Notes: generated by a model from the letters alone, not told the origin. Positions 16,574 through 25,770 are shown, numbered from the stretch's first letter. The stretch is DNA of 32,560 bases from Virgibacillus litoralis (GCF_017873675.1 NZ_JAGGKK010000029.1:1-32560), one strand, 5' to 3'. A program made the numbers and translations.

Positions 16574-16589
16574 TGTGATAATTATCACA
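16574..16589. promoter_or_regulatory. Fnr box controlling the nar operon
   Basis: TGTGATAATTATCACA is a perfect 16-base palindrome matching the Fnr/CRP-family consensus TGTGA-N6-TCACA used by Bacillus Fnr. It lies about 139 bases upstream of the hemerythrin-like gene and close to -41 from the predicted start, the usual activation position. The acylphosphatase start is 142 bases away on the other side, so control of that gene is less likely. Confidence 0.85.
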
Positions 16590-16730
16590 TAAGTGGATTT
16601 AAATGAAACCATATACTTTTAATCCTCGGGTTATTAGTTTAATTAGCATATTCTGCGGAAATATACTATTAGGCTGTTACACATTGTTAAAAATATGCAA
16701 TAAAGTAATATTATGCTAGGGAGTGATTAC

Positions 16731-17000
16731 ATGCTTGTACATGTAACTGTAAGCGGACGAGTACAGGGAGTTGGTTTCAGGTATACTACTCAGCAAAATG
16801 CTAAAGAACATGGTTTAGCTGGATGGGTCCAAAATCAATCTAATGGTACTGTTGAATTGGAGGCTGAAGGTAGGGAAACAAGCGTAATTTCATTTTTAAG
16901 TGAGCTGGAAGATGGGTTTAATCAGTTCATTCGTGTTGATGATATAAAAGTGGAGAAGATAGAGGAGCATAAGGGGTATAATAATTTTTCGATAAAATAA
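16731..17000 (+). CDS. acyP: Acylphosphatase
   Basis: Acylphosphatase hydrolyses carboxyl-phosphate bonds such as those in acetyl phosphate or 1,3-bisphosphoglycerate. The 89-residue product has both signatures: GRVQGVGFRY with the phosphate-binding Arg17, and GWVQNQSNGTVE with the catalytic Asn35. ATG 16731 is chosen over the in-frame ATG at 16713 because AGGGAGTG lies between them at the right distance and the family begins at this point. It is a single gene, convergent with the ferredoxin gene. Confidence 0.93.
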   Translation: MLVHVTVSGRVQGVGFRYTTQQNAKEHGLAGWVQNQSNGTVELEAEGRETSVISFLSELEDGFNQFIRVDDIKVEKIEEHKGYNNFSIK

Positions 17001-17001
17001 A

Positions 17002-17026
17002 AGCCGCCCTCTTATGAGTAGCGGCT
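17002..17026 (-). terminator. Terminator between acylphosphatase and ferredoxin genes
   Basis: AGCCGC (17002-17007) pairs with GCGGCT (17021-17026). On the minus strand it is followed by TTTATTTTAT, so it best serves the ferredoxin gene. It may act weakly for acyP. Confidence 0.7.
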
Positions 17027-17032
17027 GTTACT

Positions 17033-17275
17033 TTATTGTTGATCTTCATAGAATTTACGATTTAAAGCAATGTATTCATTTTCTTCTTCAGGAACTTCAT
17101 CTTCCATATAAATAGCTTCCACTGGGCAAACTGCTTCACAAGCTCCACAATCAATACATATATCCGGATCAATGAAGAACATATCTTTTCCTTCTTCTAT
17201 ACAATCAACAGGACAAACTTCGACACATTCGCCTGATTTCTCATCTTTACAAGGTGATGTAATAATAAATGCCAA
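17033..17275 (-). CDS. fdxA: 7Fe ferredoxin ([3Fe-4S][4Fe-4S])
   Basis: A small soluble electron carrier of 80 residues. Cysteines at 9, 17, 21, 25, 40, 43, 46 and 50 match the Azotobacter FdI pattern shifted by one: C9, C17 and C50 for a [3Fe-4S] cluster, and C21, C40, C43 and C46 for a [4Fe-4S] cluster. The cysteine that would complete a second cubane (CxxC after C9) is absent. The acidic C-terminal tail is typical. ATG 17275 follows a GAGGAGA site. The electron partner is unknown. It is transcribed alone, leftward, and ends at the hairpin 17002-17026. The symbol is by family, not by proven orthology. Confidence 0.88.
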   Translation of the reverse strand: MAFIITSPCKDEKSGECVEVCPVDCIEEGKDMFFIDPDICIDCGACEAVCPVEAIYMEDEVPEEENEYIALNRKFYEDQQ

Positions 17276-17420
17276 GTAAATCTCCTCCTCAAAATTAAGG
17301 CCAAATATTTATTTATACAATAATACTACATAAACTTTCTTATTCTTTCAAGCTAATTACACACATAGTTAGGCTTTTATACATATTATTTATTATTCGA
17401 TAAATGAGGAGCGAATGTAC

Positions 17421-18611
17421 ATGGAAGTAATCATCCGACCAAACGATTCGTTTTGGTATTATAGCCAATTATTCGATATTCCACTCATATTAATAGAACA
17501 ATCAAATCCACAACTCAATGCAAATCAATTACTAGTGGGACAAAGTATTAAATTACCAGGGTATACATTAAATAATTACCAAATAAATGGAACAGATTCT
17601 TTGTGGAAAATTGCAATTGAGAATAATATTCCAGTAGATATGCTTTTATTAATGAACCAGTCAATTGATGCAACGAACCTTCAGATTGGGCAAACGATTG
17701 TAATTCCACAGCGTGTAAATGGTTTGCTTATATCTGATTTTGACAATTATACATTTGAAAAAATGGTGAGCGATATTAATAACCTATTATCAGTTTATCC
17801 GTTTATCTCAAGACAAATAATTGGTAAATCTGTAGTGGGTAAAGATTTAGTGGAGTTGCAGATTGGAAATGGTAGTAAACAAGTTCATATAGATGGATCT
17901 TTTCATGCTAATGAATGGATAACAACATCTGCAATTATGCGGTTTGTAAATGACTATGTTCTTTCACTTACAAATAAAAAGGCTATTCGTGGTGTAAATA
18001 TGCTGCCATTATATAATGAATCATTTCTATCAATTGTTCCAATGGTAAATCCAGATGGTGTTAATTTGGTTCTGGAAGGTGCTGAAGCTGCGGGAGAGTT
18101 TAAACAGGATGTTCTGGAAATTAACAATCAGAATGAGGATTTTTCAAATTGGAAGGCAAATATATCAGGAGTAGATTTAAATAATCAATATCCAGCACTT
18201 TGGGAAGTAGAAGCAGCACGTAAACCAGATTCACCACAACCACGTGATTATCCTGGGCCTTACCCATTATCTGAGCCAGAAGCTATTGCAATGGCAAATC
18301 TAGCAAGAGAACGAAATTTTTTGCGTGTTAATGCATTTCATACGCAAGGAGAAGTAATATATTGGGGATTCGAAGGGCTTGAACCAGCAGTTTCTAGGGA
18401 TATCGTTAATGAGTACGCTCGTGTTAGCGGCTATCAGCCAATACGATATATAGATAGTTATGCAGGTTTTAAAGATTGGTTCATTCAGGACTTTAGACGT
18501 CCAGGATTTACAATAGAATTAGGCAGTGGCGTTAACCCGTTGCCGTTCACTCAATTTGAGGAAATATATCAAGAAAGCCTTGGTATTATGGTAGCTAATT
18601 TATATTTATAG
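17421..18611 (+). CDS. LysM-M14 gamma-D-glutamyl-L-diamino acid endopeptidase (endopeptidase I type)
   Basis: The 396-residue product has two N-terminal LysM repeats (about 2-47 and 52-97), which bind peptidoglycan, and an M14 zinc carboxypeptidase domain (about 105-396). Zinc ligands are His162 and Glu165 (FHANEW) and His307 (AFHTQGE). The catalytic glutamate is Glu366 (FTIELGSG). Related enzymes cut the gamma-D-Glu to diaminopimelate bond in wall or spore peptides (Bacillus sphaericus endopeptidase I; Bacillus subtilis YqgT is a likely relative). There is no signal peptide, consistent with a mother-cell or sporulation role. ATG 17421 is preferred over 17415 because GAGGAG is then 9 bases away instead of 3. 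Confidence 0.88.
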   Translation: MEVIIRPNDSFWYYSQLFDIPLILIEQSNPQLNANQLLVGQSIKLPGYTLNNYQINGTDSLWKIAIENNIPVDMLLLMNQSIDATNLQIGQTIVIPQRVNGLLISDFDNYTFEKMVSDINNLLSVYPFISRQIIGKSVVGKDLVELQIGNGSKQVHIDGSFHANEWITTSAIMRFVNDYVLSLTNKKAIRGVNMLPLYNESFLSIVPMVNPDGVNLVLEGAEAAGEFKQDVLEINNQNEDFSNWKANISGVDLNNQYPALWEVEAARKPDSPQPRDYPGPYPLSEPEAIAMANLARERNFLRVNAFHTQGEVIYWGFEGLEPAVSRDIVNEYARVSGYQPIRYIDSYAGFKDWFIQDFRRPGFTIELGSGVNPLPFTQFEEIYQESLGIMVANLYL

Positions 18612-18624
18612 CATAAGGACTAAT

Positions 18625-19176
18625 CTAATCAGCCCATATGCACTCTATTGAGTGGTTATTGTCCTCAATATTAATTAGGTAAACGTCAGGATTTCGAAGG
18701 CTTTTCCATCTCTCAAAACCAAAACTTGCGTCATATTGTTTCAGTAATAAAGCAATCAGATTTCCATGGCTTACTAGAATGACATTTGTTGCATCTTTAT
18801 CCGACTGGACACTTTCAATTACTAATTTAGCTCGATTTACTGTATCATTACTTGATTCTCCACCTGGCAAATTGAAGTCTAAATCTGTAAATGACTGTTC
18901 TAATACTTCGATCCAATCATCAATCGGGTCCTCACTTAAAATACGTTCTTTTAATCGATCATCTACCTTAACTTCTATATTATTTAGTTCGGCGTAGGGC
19001 TTTATACTTTCAATTGCCCTCAAGTAAGGACTTGAAATAATTTTGTCTATATTTATATTTTGTTCTGTAAAAAAATCCGAAAGCAATTGTGCCTGCCTTA
19101 TTCCTTCATTTGTCAGTGGTGAATCTAAATGTTGCCCGTCCGCAGTACAATGGCGAATTAAATATAAATTTGTCAA
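18625..19176 (-). CDS. Histidine phosphatase (phosphoglycerate mutase-like) family protein
   Basis: The 183-residue product has the phosphohistidine motif LIRHCTADG (Arg8, His9; the usual RHG glycine is cysteine), Arg53 in SSPYLRA and the second catalytic histidine in VSHGNLI (His137). Such enzymes form a phosphohistidine intermediate and dephosphorylate small metabolites or proteins. The actual substrate cannot be read from the sequence. The gene is convergent with the M14 endopeptidase gene, with 13 bases between stops and no obvious terminator. Full length for the small branch of the family. Confidence 0.85.
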   Translation of the reverse strand: MTNLYLIRHCTADGQHLDSPLTNEGIRQAQLLSDFFTEQNINIDKIISSPYLRAIESIKPYAELNNIEVKVDDRLKERILSEDPIDDWIEVLEQSFTDLDFNLPGGESSNDTVNRAKLVIESVQSDKDATNVILVSHGNLIALLLKQYDASFGFERWKSLRNPDVYLINIEDNNHSIECIWAD

Positions 19177-19295
19177 AATGATTCAATCCCTTCTATAGAA
19201 GAATTATAATGGAAGTTCAAGATATTTCTAAATAATAAATTAATTATAGCATTAATAGATTAAAATAGAAAATATAATATTTTTTGATCCTACAG

Positions 19296-19323
19296 AAAAT
19301 AACAGGTCGAAACCTGTTATTTT
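19296..19323 (-). terminator. Terminator overlapping the end of the 68-aa gene
   Basis: A perfect 12-bp stem (AAAATAACAGGT with its complement) closes a TTCG tetraloop on the minus strand and runs into TTTT. The stop codon of the gene lies inside the stem. Confidence 0.85.
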
Positions 19324-19523
19324 AGTTCTTTAAAATAATTTTTGTAAAAACCGCCAATCCGATTGCTGTTATCCATAATAAAATAAAATTCTTCCGTTTC
19401 ATTCTTTACATCATAATGTTTCCCGGGAGTTAATTTATTATGAACAATAAATTTTTGGGCGTCTGAATGAACGCACTCGACTATTTTCTTTGTATCGCGT
19501 TCTTCCCAATTTAAATGAATCAT
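19317..19523 (-). CDS. Small conserved Bacillaceae protein (68 aa, possibly DUF6501)
   Basis: ATG 19523 follows AAGGAGAGA, and the gene has its own terminator at 19296-19323, so it is very likely real. The 68-residue product is soluble. The pattern VHSDAQKFIVHNKLTPGKHY followed by YFIMDNSNRIGGFYKNYF resembles, from memory, the small DUF6501-type family in Bacillus, with a compact beta-rich fold (residues about 28-62). No catalytic motif is visible and no function is known to me. It lies between the histidine phosphatase and msrAB on the same strand but is separated from both by more than 45 bases. Confidence 0.72.
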   Translation of the reverse strand: MIHLNWEERDTKKIVECVHSDAQKFIVHNKLTPGKHYDVKNETEEFYFIMDNSNRIGGFYKNYFKELK

Positions 19524-19572
19524 GTCTATCTCTCCTTGTGTAATTGGTTAACATAATCAAATTATCGTTGAT

Positions 19573-20532
19573 CTACTTAAATAGATATAGATAGTTGCTG
19601 TATCCTTTGTCTTGCATTTCCTCTTTTGGTATAAAACGCATGGCAGCTGAGTTCATGCAATAACGCATTCCACCTTTATCTTTTGGACCATCGTCAAAGA
19701 GATGCCCTAAATGTGAATCAGCATTTTTACTTCTAACTTCTGTACGAATCATTCCATGAGATGTGTCTGTTTCTTCATTTAATTGATGTGGATCAACTGG
19801 TTTGGTAAAGCTTGGCCACCCGCAGGCCGCATCAAATTTATCATGTGAAGAAAATAAAACTTCACCTGATACTATATCTACATAAATTCCCTCTTCTTCA
19901 TTATCCCAATATTCATTTTCAAAAGGTCGCTCGGTAGCATTTTCCTGAGTAACACTATATTGAATAGGATTTAATTGCTCTTTTAGTTTTTCTTTATCTG
20001 GTGTTTGCTGCCAATTTCTCTTAATGAAATCTTCTCTGCCCGAACCTTTTTTATATAATTTGTAATGAAACGAGTTTCTCTTATAATAATCCTGGTGTTC
20101 TTTTTCTGCCTCATAAAAAGTTTTTGCAGGTATGATAGGGGTAATTACCGGTTTTGAAAACTTTCCACTTTGATCTAGTTTTTGTTTTGATTGTTCTGCG
20201 ATTTGCTTTTGTTGCTTATTATGATAAAAAATAGCTGTCTGATAAGATTCCCCTCTATCATTAAACTGGCCACCTGCATCGGTTGGATCTATCTGCTGCC
20301 AGAAAATATTAACGAGTTGTTCGTATGACATTATACCAGGATTAAATGTAATTTGTACTGCTTCCACATGTCCTGTCGTGTTGGAGCATACTTGTTCATA
20401 TGTGGGGTTCTCGGTATCGCCACCTGTATAGCCTGATACTACATTGATAATACCCGGGCGTTGATCAAATGGTTCCACCATACACCAAAAACATCCTCCC
20501 GCGAATGTTGCTAGTTCATTTTGATTAGTCAT
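19573..20532 (-). CDS. msrAB: Bifunctional methionine sulfoxide reductase A/B
   Basis: The protein repairs oxidised methionine. The MsrA domain (about 5-160) reduces the S-sulfoxide with catalytic Cys14 in GGCFWC. The MsrB domain (about 185-315) reduces the R-sulfoxide with Cys292 in [11 protein letters not shown]. It is a 319-residue fusion, as in several Firmicutes and pathogens, whereas Bacillus subtilis has separate msrA and msrB. The MsrB part keeps CGWPSF and [11 protein letters not shown] but lacks the two CxxC zinc motifs, as in zinc-free MsrB forms. ATG 20532 follows GGAGGTATA. It is cytoplasmic (no signal peptide) and appears monocistronic. Confidence 0.95.
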   Translation of the reverse strand: MTNQNELATFAGGCFWCMVEPFDQRPGIINVVSGYTGGDTENPTYEQVCSNTTGHVEAVQITFNPGIMSYEQLVNIFWQQIDPTDAGGQFNDRGESYQTAIFYHNKQQKQIAEQSKQKLDQSGKFSKPVITPIIPAKTFYEAEKEHQDYYKRNSFHYKLYKKGSGREDFIKRNWQQTPDKEKLKEQLNPIQYSVTQENATERPFENEYWDNEEEGIYVDIVSGEVLFSSHDKFDAACGWPSFTKPVDPHQLNEETDTSHGMIRTEVRSKNADSHLGHLFDDGPKDKGGMRYCMNSAAMRFIPKEEMQDKGYSNYLYLFK

Positions 20533-20618
20533 TATTTATACCTCCATTGCGTACAAAGTTATCTTAACCCTATTTTTTCGCTTTTAAAAGAAAAAATCAA
20601 GTTGTGTGCCTTGTATAG

Positions 20619-21053
20619 TTAAATATATAACTTTGGTGTCGATTGACCAACATCTCTTTTGGAAGTATTTTGGTTCGTTTTCGATCTATTATGGTCATTA
20701 CTAGATTCTATTCTCCTCGTTTGTTCCTCGCTCTCACCCTGGCTTTCCGTATCATCATCTTCATTAAGTGCTTTCATTAATTTAAACATCGTTGGAAGGT
20801 TTTTAGCAATTGGAGCATATTGTTGTACAATTGGGGCTGTAGATTGAACAACCTTTAATACTTTCTGTATATTGTTCAGTGTTTGTGTAAGTCCTCCAAT
20901 TCTATTTGGAGATAATAAATTTTGGGCATATTGTGGTGGTAAGAAACGATGCATCAAGTTTTGCAAGTGCGGTTCTTGTGGAACTCCCTGGAACCCTCCG
21001 CGATTTTGTAAGATATGATTACTAGGATTTTGCGGTTGTATAGGCCATACCAT
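20619..21053 (-). CDS. yqfQ: YqfQ/VrrA-like protein
   Basis: The 144-residue product has a proline/glutamine/asparagine-rich N-terminus (about 1-50), a conserved-looking helical core (TLNNIQKVLKVVQSTAPIVQ, then YAPIAKNLPTMFKLMKALNE, about 57-98) and a low-complexity polar tail rich in S, E, N and R. The core fits the YqfQ (VrrA-like) family of Bacillaceae, small proteins associated with sporulation whose exact role is not known. ATG 21053 is preceded by GGGGAGG. There is no signal peptide. The assignment rests on the core pattern recalled from the family. Confidence 0.72.
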   Translation of the reverse strand: MVWPIQPQNPSNHILQNRGGFQGVPQEPHLQNLMHRFLPPQYAQNLLSPNRIGGLTQTLNNIQKVLKVVQSTAPIVQQYAPIAKNLPTMFKLMKALNEDDDTESQGESEEQTRRIESSNDHNRSKTNQNTSKRDVGQSTPKLYI

Positions 21054-21139
21054 GTTATCCTCCCCTTCAAAACAATTTTCTAGATTATTGTACGTAATAA
21101 ATCCTAAAGAGTGTAGGCAATCATCATTAATTATATTAA

Positions 21140-21170
21140 AAAGCCCTTACAAATTTTATGTAAGGGCTTT
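21140..21170 (-). terminator. Terminator of the 25-aa membrane peptide gene
   Basis: AAAGCCCTTACA pairs perfectly with TGTAAGGGCTTT around a 7-base loop. The minus-strand transcript continues with TTAATAT. It lies 9 bases after the peptide stop. Confidence 0.85.
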
Positions 21171-21178
21171 GAATCTGG

Positions 21179-21256
21179 TTATTCTGCTACTTCTGCTGCA
21201 ATAATAAATCCAATTGTTCCTGTTAGAATAATACCAAATACAATTGCCGTAAACAT
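21179..21256 (-). CDS. Small single-pass membrane peptide (25 aa)
   Basis: A 25-codon frame starting with ATG at 21256, preceded by a strong ribosome binding site (GAAGGGGATAAT), and followed within 9 bases by a clear intrinsic terminator. The peptide begins MFTAIVFGIILTG and continues as one uninterrupted hydrophobic helix rich in I, G, A and T, ending with a short acidic tail (AAEVAE). It would span the membrane once. Dedicated translation and termination signals make it likely to be a real gene. Function is unknown. Small peptides of this type in Bacillus often modulate a membrane partner, but none is indicated here. Confidence 0.7.
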   Translation of the reverse strand: MFTAIVFGIILTGTIGFIIAAEVAE

Positions 21257-21457
21257 ATTATCCCCTTCTTTCTTATCCTTATATTATAAGTATAAGCGAT
21301 AAGAGGATGATAAAGGTACTATACTTATGACGATTTCATGAAATATCAGTCATCTAACATTATTATTTCCCGGGTAACCGCATGTTACTACATAATATTA
21401 CATATATACTGCGATTTTTGACGAATAAATACGAATTCCGTCATTGCCTTTTCTGTT

Positions 21458-24400
21458 CTATCCAAAAGAAAATTCTAGCTCAGAACCCTGATTTGATGAA
21501 GTTATTTGAAGTTTTGCATGGATTTCACTTTTCAAGTGAGGTACGTGCGAGATAATCCCTAGTAAACGATTGCTATCCTGTAAGTCTTTTAGACAGTCAA
21601 TTGCCTGCTGTAATGAAACATCATCTAACGTACCAAACCCTTCATCTATAAATAGTGTATCCAGTTGCACTCCTCCTGCATGAGCCTGGACAACATCAGC
21701 AAGTCCAAGCGCTAAACATAGTGCGGCTTTGAAGCCTTCACCTCCAGATAATGTTTTGACGGAACGTTGTCTTCCCGTATGATGATCTAGTACTTCCAAG
21801 TCTAAACCACTTTGTGCTCCACGCTTAGCAACTTGTCCACTGCGTATAAGCTGGTAGCGGTGTTCTGTCATTCTATCCAATCGTACATTTGATTGTAGTA
21901 AAATTTCATCTAAAAAGGATGCCAGTACATACCGTTCAAAAGAAAGCCTTAATTGATTATTACCATATGCTAATTCAGCTAGTTCTCCAATTTCGTAATA
22001 TTCTTCGGATAGCTTTTTCTGAATGTTACTTTTCTCTTTTATAGTTGTTTTTATTTGATGGTTGTATTTGATTCTAGTATCTAGTGTGTTTAGGCTATCA
22101 TAAATAGATTGCAGTTCAGTTTGTTTTTTATCTGCTATTTCTTCTAACATGTTCAGGTTAGGCCGAGTAGTTTCTTTTAATTGGTTTTCTAATTCTTTTA
22201 ATCGATAGGTAATCTGCTCCGTTTTATTTTCATATGTTTTAATGTTTTGCTCAATTTCTTCCTGGTAACCAGGTGATAATTTACTTTTTTCATAGTCTTC
22301 AATTGTTTTAAATCCGTTTTCTTCAATTGATTCTGCAAAAAGATTATATTGGATGTCATAATTATTCTTCGTATTTCTCTCAAACTCTTTTTGCTGTTCA
22401 AGGATTGTCTTTTCCTTCTGTAACGATTCCTGTGTTTGCTGATACTTTTCTTTAGTTGTTTCCCATTTCGTTAACCATGCCTGATAAGTTTCTTCATAGT
22501 GTGAAATCTTTTTTTGAAAGCTCTTAAAATCTTCTATTTCCGGTGGCAAATGTTTCGCTATTTCATCTAAACGTGCTTCAATTTTTGCTAAAGACGAACT
22601 GGTTTTCTGGAAATTTTCAGTTAATTGATCAAACGTTTGTTTAAATTCTTTATTTTCCTGTTTTAATGCCATTTGTTCCGTCTTAAACATCTGTTTTTCT
22701 TCCAAATTCTTCTGTAATTGATTTTGTTCAAGGGTTAATGTTTTAACTTTTTCATTCCATATATTTAATTTGTTATTAATTTCACCTAGCTCTATACTTT
22801 GTAATTCTTCAGTTAGTTCTTCATATAGTTTATTGACAGTTGCTCTTTGACTCTGACCTTTAGATTTAGAATCCGTGTATGTTGTTTGGAATGCAGCAAA
22901 CTCTTTTTCTTTTTGCTGCAGTTTTTCCTGAAGTTGATCTAGTTCATCGATAAGTACTATTTCCTCATGTGCTTCAGCCTTATGAGGGTGATCAAGTGAC
23001 CCACACACTGGACAAGGTGAATTATCATGTAATTGTTTGGCCATTAATGCTGCATAATGTTCTCTTTGCTTAGCTTCCAATTCATTATAGTTTGTCCGTA
23101 ATCGTTCTATTTCTTTCTGCATGTCATAATATTTGGAATGAACTGATTTAAAATCTGCTCGTAATTCCTGTAAACGTTTGTTTTCTTTGGCTAATTCGGA
23201 GATTTTACGCACCATTTGATGTGCTTTTTCTACTTCAGTACTTTTCGAATAATAAGCTCTTGTTATTTCTTGATCATCACTTAATTTGTTTTCAATTTCT
23301 TCTATTTTATTATCACGTATAGTTATTTTTTCCTTTAGTTTATCGAGTTCTGTTTTCAAGTTTTCATGGGTTTTTCTTATTTTCCTTGCATTATTTTCCT
23401 CTTCTTGATAAATCCCTATTTGCTTCAGCTGTTCACTGGCTTTTGCGATTGTTTCTTTAAGTTGTTCACGATCACTTTCCTTTTCTGCTTCTTCATTATA
23501 TTTAGCGGAAATCGTTTCATACTCTTCTTCCAGTTTTATTACCTTTTCTTGTTGCTTATTCAATTGGGTCTGCTGTTCCTGCCATTCTTTTCTACGTGCA
23601 TAACTTTGTTCTTCGAAAGGCTGGATTTTTTGGGCATTTTTTGCTTGCTTTAATTCCTTTTTCTTTTGTTCTATTATGTCTGCTTGTTGGTTCAGGTCTT
23701 TTTTTTCCTTATTAAGAAACTCCGCTTCGAGGTACTTCTCTTCAAGTGATTTCCCTTTATGCAGGTTATTTTGGGCACCTTTCAGTTCTTGGGTCTTCGA
23801 AATTTTCAATTTTTCACTTTCAACCTGCTGCTCTTTAAGAGATTCTATTTCCTGTACTAATTTTTGCATTACATGGTCAATATTGTCAGTTTCATCAAGT
23901 TCAATTGCAGTCCATTCAATTTTCGCTACTTCTTGTTGAATTAATTGGTCCAGGTTATTAATTTTATCTTTTAAGCCTTTTGATTGTTCCTTTAACTCTT
24001 CGGTAATCTGTTCATAAAAATATGTATGAAAGATTTTCTGTAAAATGACTTCACGTTCTTTACTATTTTCTGATATCAATTTTCGAAATTCACCTTGTGG
24101 TATTAGAATCATTTTCCGGAACTGTTCGTAATCAAAGCCCAGCTTTTCTTCCAGTGACTCACTTACTTCTTTAACCCGAGAGCTGATTAGCTGCTTTTCA
24201 TCATTTACAATTTCGTATAGAACTGCTTTTGCAGGTTCGTCAGTGTATCCTTCACCACGTTCCTTTTTCTTGGACTGTTTTGGATTACGAATAACCTCAT
24301 ATTCTTTTTGATTTAGAATAAACCGAAACTTTACTTCTGTCGGTTCATCAATACTTGCGAAGTGACTTCTAAGTGTATCCTGATCACGGTCAGAACCACT

Positions 24401-24568
24401 GGCACGCCCATAAAGCGCAAAACAAATTGCATCAAATATTGTTGTTTTACCTGCTCCGGTTGGGCCAGTAATTAAAAATACTGATTCTCCGCCCAATTCA
24501 TTAAAGTCAATCACTTGTTTCTTCCAATATGGTCCAAATGCAGTAAGACTTAGTGATATCGCACGCAA
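21458..24568 (-). CDS. sbcC: Exonuclease SbcCD, SMC-like ATPase subunit
   Basis: SbcC is the Rad50-like ATPase that, with SbcD, trims DNA ends and cleaves hairpins formed by inverted repeats. The 1036-residue product has Walker A GPTGAGKTT (35-43), long coiled coils (about 180-480 and 540-860), a zinc hook CPVC near residue 520, the signature LSGGEGF and the Walker B region TLFIDEGFGTLD near the C-terminus. It starts at TTG 24568, one base after the sbcD stop, with AGAAGGGAA inside the end of sbcD as ribosome binding site. It is cotranscribed and translationally coupled with sbcD. Confidence 0.96.
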   Translation of the reverse strand: MRAISLSLTAFGPYWKKQVIDFNELGGESVFLITGPTGAGKTTIFDAICFALYGRASGSDRDQDTLRSHFASIDEPTEVKFRFILNQKEYEVIRNPKQSKKKERGEGYTDEPAKAVLYEIVNDEKQLISSRVKEVSESLEEKLGFDYEQFRKMILIPQGEFRKLISENSKEREVILQKIFHTYFYEQITEELKEQSKGLKDKINNLDQLIQQEVAKIEWTAIELDETDNIDHVMQKLVQEIESLKEQQVESEKLKISKTQELKGAQNNLHKGKSLEEKYLEAEFLNKEKKDLNQQADIIEQKKKELKQAKNAQKIQPFEEQSYARRKEWQEQQTQLNKQQEKVIKLEEEYETISAKYNEEAEKESDREQLKETIAKASEQLKQIGIYQEEENNARKIRKTHENLKTELDKLKEKITIRDNKIEEIENKLSDDQEITRAYYSKSTEVEKAHQMVRKISELAKENKRLQELRADFKSVHSKYYDMQKEIERLRTNYNELEAKQREHYAALMAKQLHDNSPCPVCGSLDHPHKAEAHEEIVLIDELDQLQEKLQQKEKEFAAFQTTYTDSKSKGQSQRATVNKLYEELTEELQSIELGEINNKLNIWNEKVKTLTLEQNQLQKNLEEKQMFKTEQMALKQENKEFKQTFDQLTENFQKTSSSLAKIEARLDEIAKHLPPEIEDFKSFQKKISHYEETYQAWLTKWETTKEKYQQTQESLQKEKTILEQQKEFERNTKNNYDIQYNLFAESIEENGFKTIEDYEKSKLSPGYQEEIEQNIKTYENKTEQITYRLKELENQLKETTRPNLNMLEEIADKKQTELQSIYDSLNTLDTRIKYNHQIKTTIKEKSNIQKKLSEEYYEIGELAELAYGNNQLRLSFERYVLASFLDEILLQSNVRLDRMTEHRYQLIRSGQVAKRGAQSGLDLEVLDHHTGRQRSVKTLSGGEGFKAALCLALGLADVVQAHAGGVQLDTLFIDEGFGTLDDVSLQQAIDCLKDLQDSNRLLGIISHVPHLKSEIHAKLQITSSNQGSELEFSFG

Positions 24569-24569
24569 G

Positions 24570-25721
24570 TTATTCCCTTCTTTCTTTTTCCAATAATGAT
24601 GTTACAATCTTTTCTACTTTCTGTTTACTTTCTTCAGATATTGATTCTCCCTTAATCTCTTCGTAAAAAGAGGCAAACAACTCTGTATGTGATTGTGTTT
24701 GTTTTTTTCGGATTTGCTCCAAATCAAGAAGACCATTTTTCGATGTCCGCATAACCCGTTCAAGTCGCAGTATATTAGGATATACTTTTCGTAATTTATT
24801 CATCGGATCAACAATTTGACCATCGTCCAATAAACGAATATGTAAATAATCATCATTTTTTTCGATTGGGTCATTAATAAGTTGCTCAAAATATCCTTCT
24901 ACAACATTCATGTCGTGTTTTGGGATAAGTGGAATAAGTGATAGGTGAACTTCGCCATTTTTATCAAGGTCAACCATTGTTATTGACTTTTTATGTTTAG
25001 CTTCAGAAAATGAATACTTTAAAATGGATCCACTATACCTGATCGTTTCGTTCATTACACGTTGTGCCTGATGTAAATGTCCTAAAGCTACATATGAAAA
25101 ATTTTGAAATAACGTTGTGTCGATATAAGGGCTTCCACCAACCATTGACAATCGTTCTTCCGATTCCGACTCCATTCCCCCGGCTAAAAATGCGTGTCCA
25201 ATAAAGACGTGTCTTTCATTCATATCATTTTCGTGTTCGATCCTGTTTACAATTGCTTCCATTGCTGATTGGTGTGAATAGATGTCCTCATCGTCAAAAA
25301 TGGCCCGAACTTCTGCTGGTTCTAAATACGGGATTAAATGAAAATTTACTGGACCCGATATATCATGGATAACAACAGGTTCTAGTGCACTGGTTAATTT
25401 GGATTCAATATATAGTTGCTGTGAACGGAATAACTGATTTCCGAATTCAAGACGATCTGGACTGTCATGATTTCCGGCTATTGCAAGGATTGGTATTTTA
25501 AAATCCTGAATAATTTTGGTTAGGGTTCTATTTAATAGTTCAACAGCTTCTTTCGGTGGTACTGCACGATCATATAGATCACCGGCAATTATTATGATAT
25601 CCGGTTTTTCTGTATCGATAATATCCACTAATTGCTGGAGTACGTAACCCTGTTCCTCTGTCATGTGAACACTATTTACAATCTTTCCTAGATGCCAGTC
25701 CGCTGTATGTAGTATTTTCAT
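24570..25721 (-). CDS. sbcD: Exonuclease SbcCD, nuclease subunit
   Basis: SbcD is the Mre11-like manganese-dependent nuclease of the complex. The 383-residue product begins MKILHTADWHLGK (Asp8 and His10 metal ligands) and contains AGDLYDR, AGNHDSPDR and ALGHLHQAQ, the remaining calcineurin-type phosphoesterase motifs. ATG 25721 is chosen over the in-frame ATG at 25742 because GAGGGGGAAGG lies between them. It is the first gene of a two-gene operon. Unlike in Bacillus subtilis, addAB is not adjacent. The divergent neighbour carries a LexA box at 25779-25790, about 58 bases from this start, so SOS influence on sbcDC is possible but no good minus-strand promoter overlaps it. Confidence 0.95.
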   Translation of the reverse strand: MKILHTADWHLGKIVNSVHMTEEQGYVLQQLVDIIDTEKPDIIIIAGDLYDRAVPPKEAVELLNRTLTKIIQDFKIPILAIAGNHDSPDRLEFGNQLFRSQQLYIESKLTSALEPVVIHDISGPVNFHLIPYLEPAEVRAIFDDEDIYSHQSAMEAIVNRIEHENDMNERHVFIGHAFLAGGMESESEERLSMVGGSPYIDTTLFQNFSYVALGHLHQAQRVMNETIRYSGSILKYSFSEAKHKKSITMVDLDKNGEVHLSLIPLIPKHDMNVVEGYFEQLINDPIEKNDDYLHIRLLDDGQIVDPMNKLRKVYPNILRLERVMRTSKNGLLDLEQIRKKQTQSHTELFASFYEEIKGESISEESKQKVEKIVTSLLEKERRE

Positions 25722-25770
25722 TTTCCTTCCCCCTCGTATCATAAGTTTATCACTAATCAGATACTTTTAG

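Noticed and set aside
16574-16589. Fnr box acting on the acylphosphatase gene
   Set aside because: The distance to that gene and the lack of a promoter placed correctly on the plus strand make control of the nar side far more likely.
23366-23939. Plus-strand frames opposite sbcC, rich in F, L and S
   Set aside because: They are the antisense of a coiled coil; the apparent hydrophobicity comes from complementing Lys/Glu/Gln codons.
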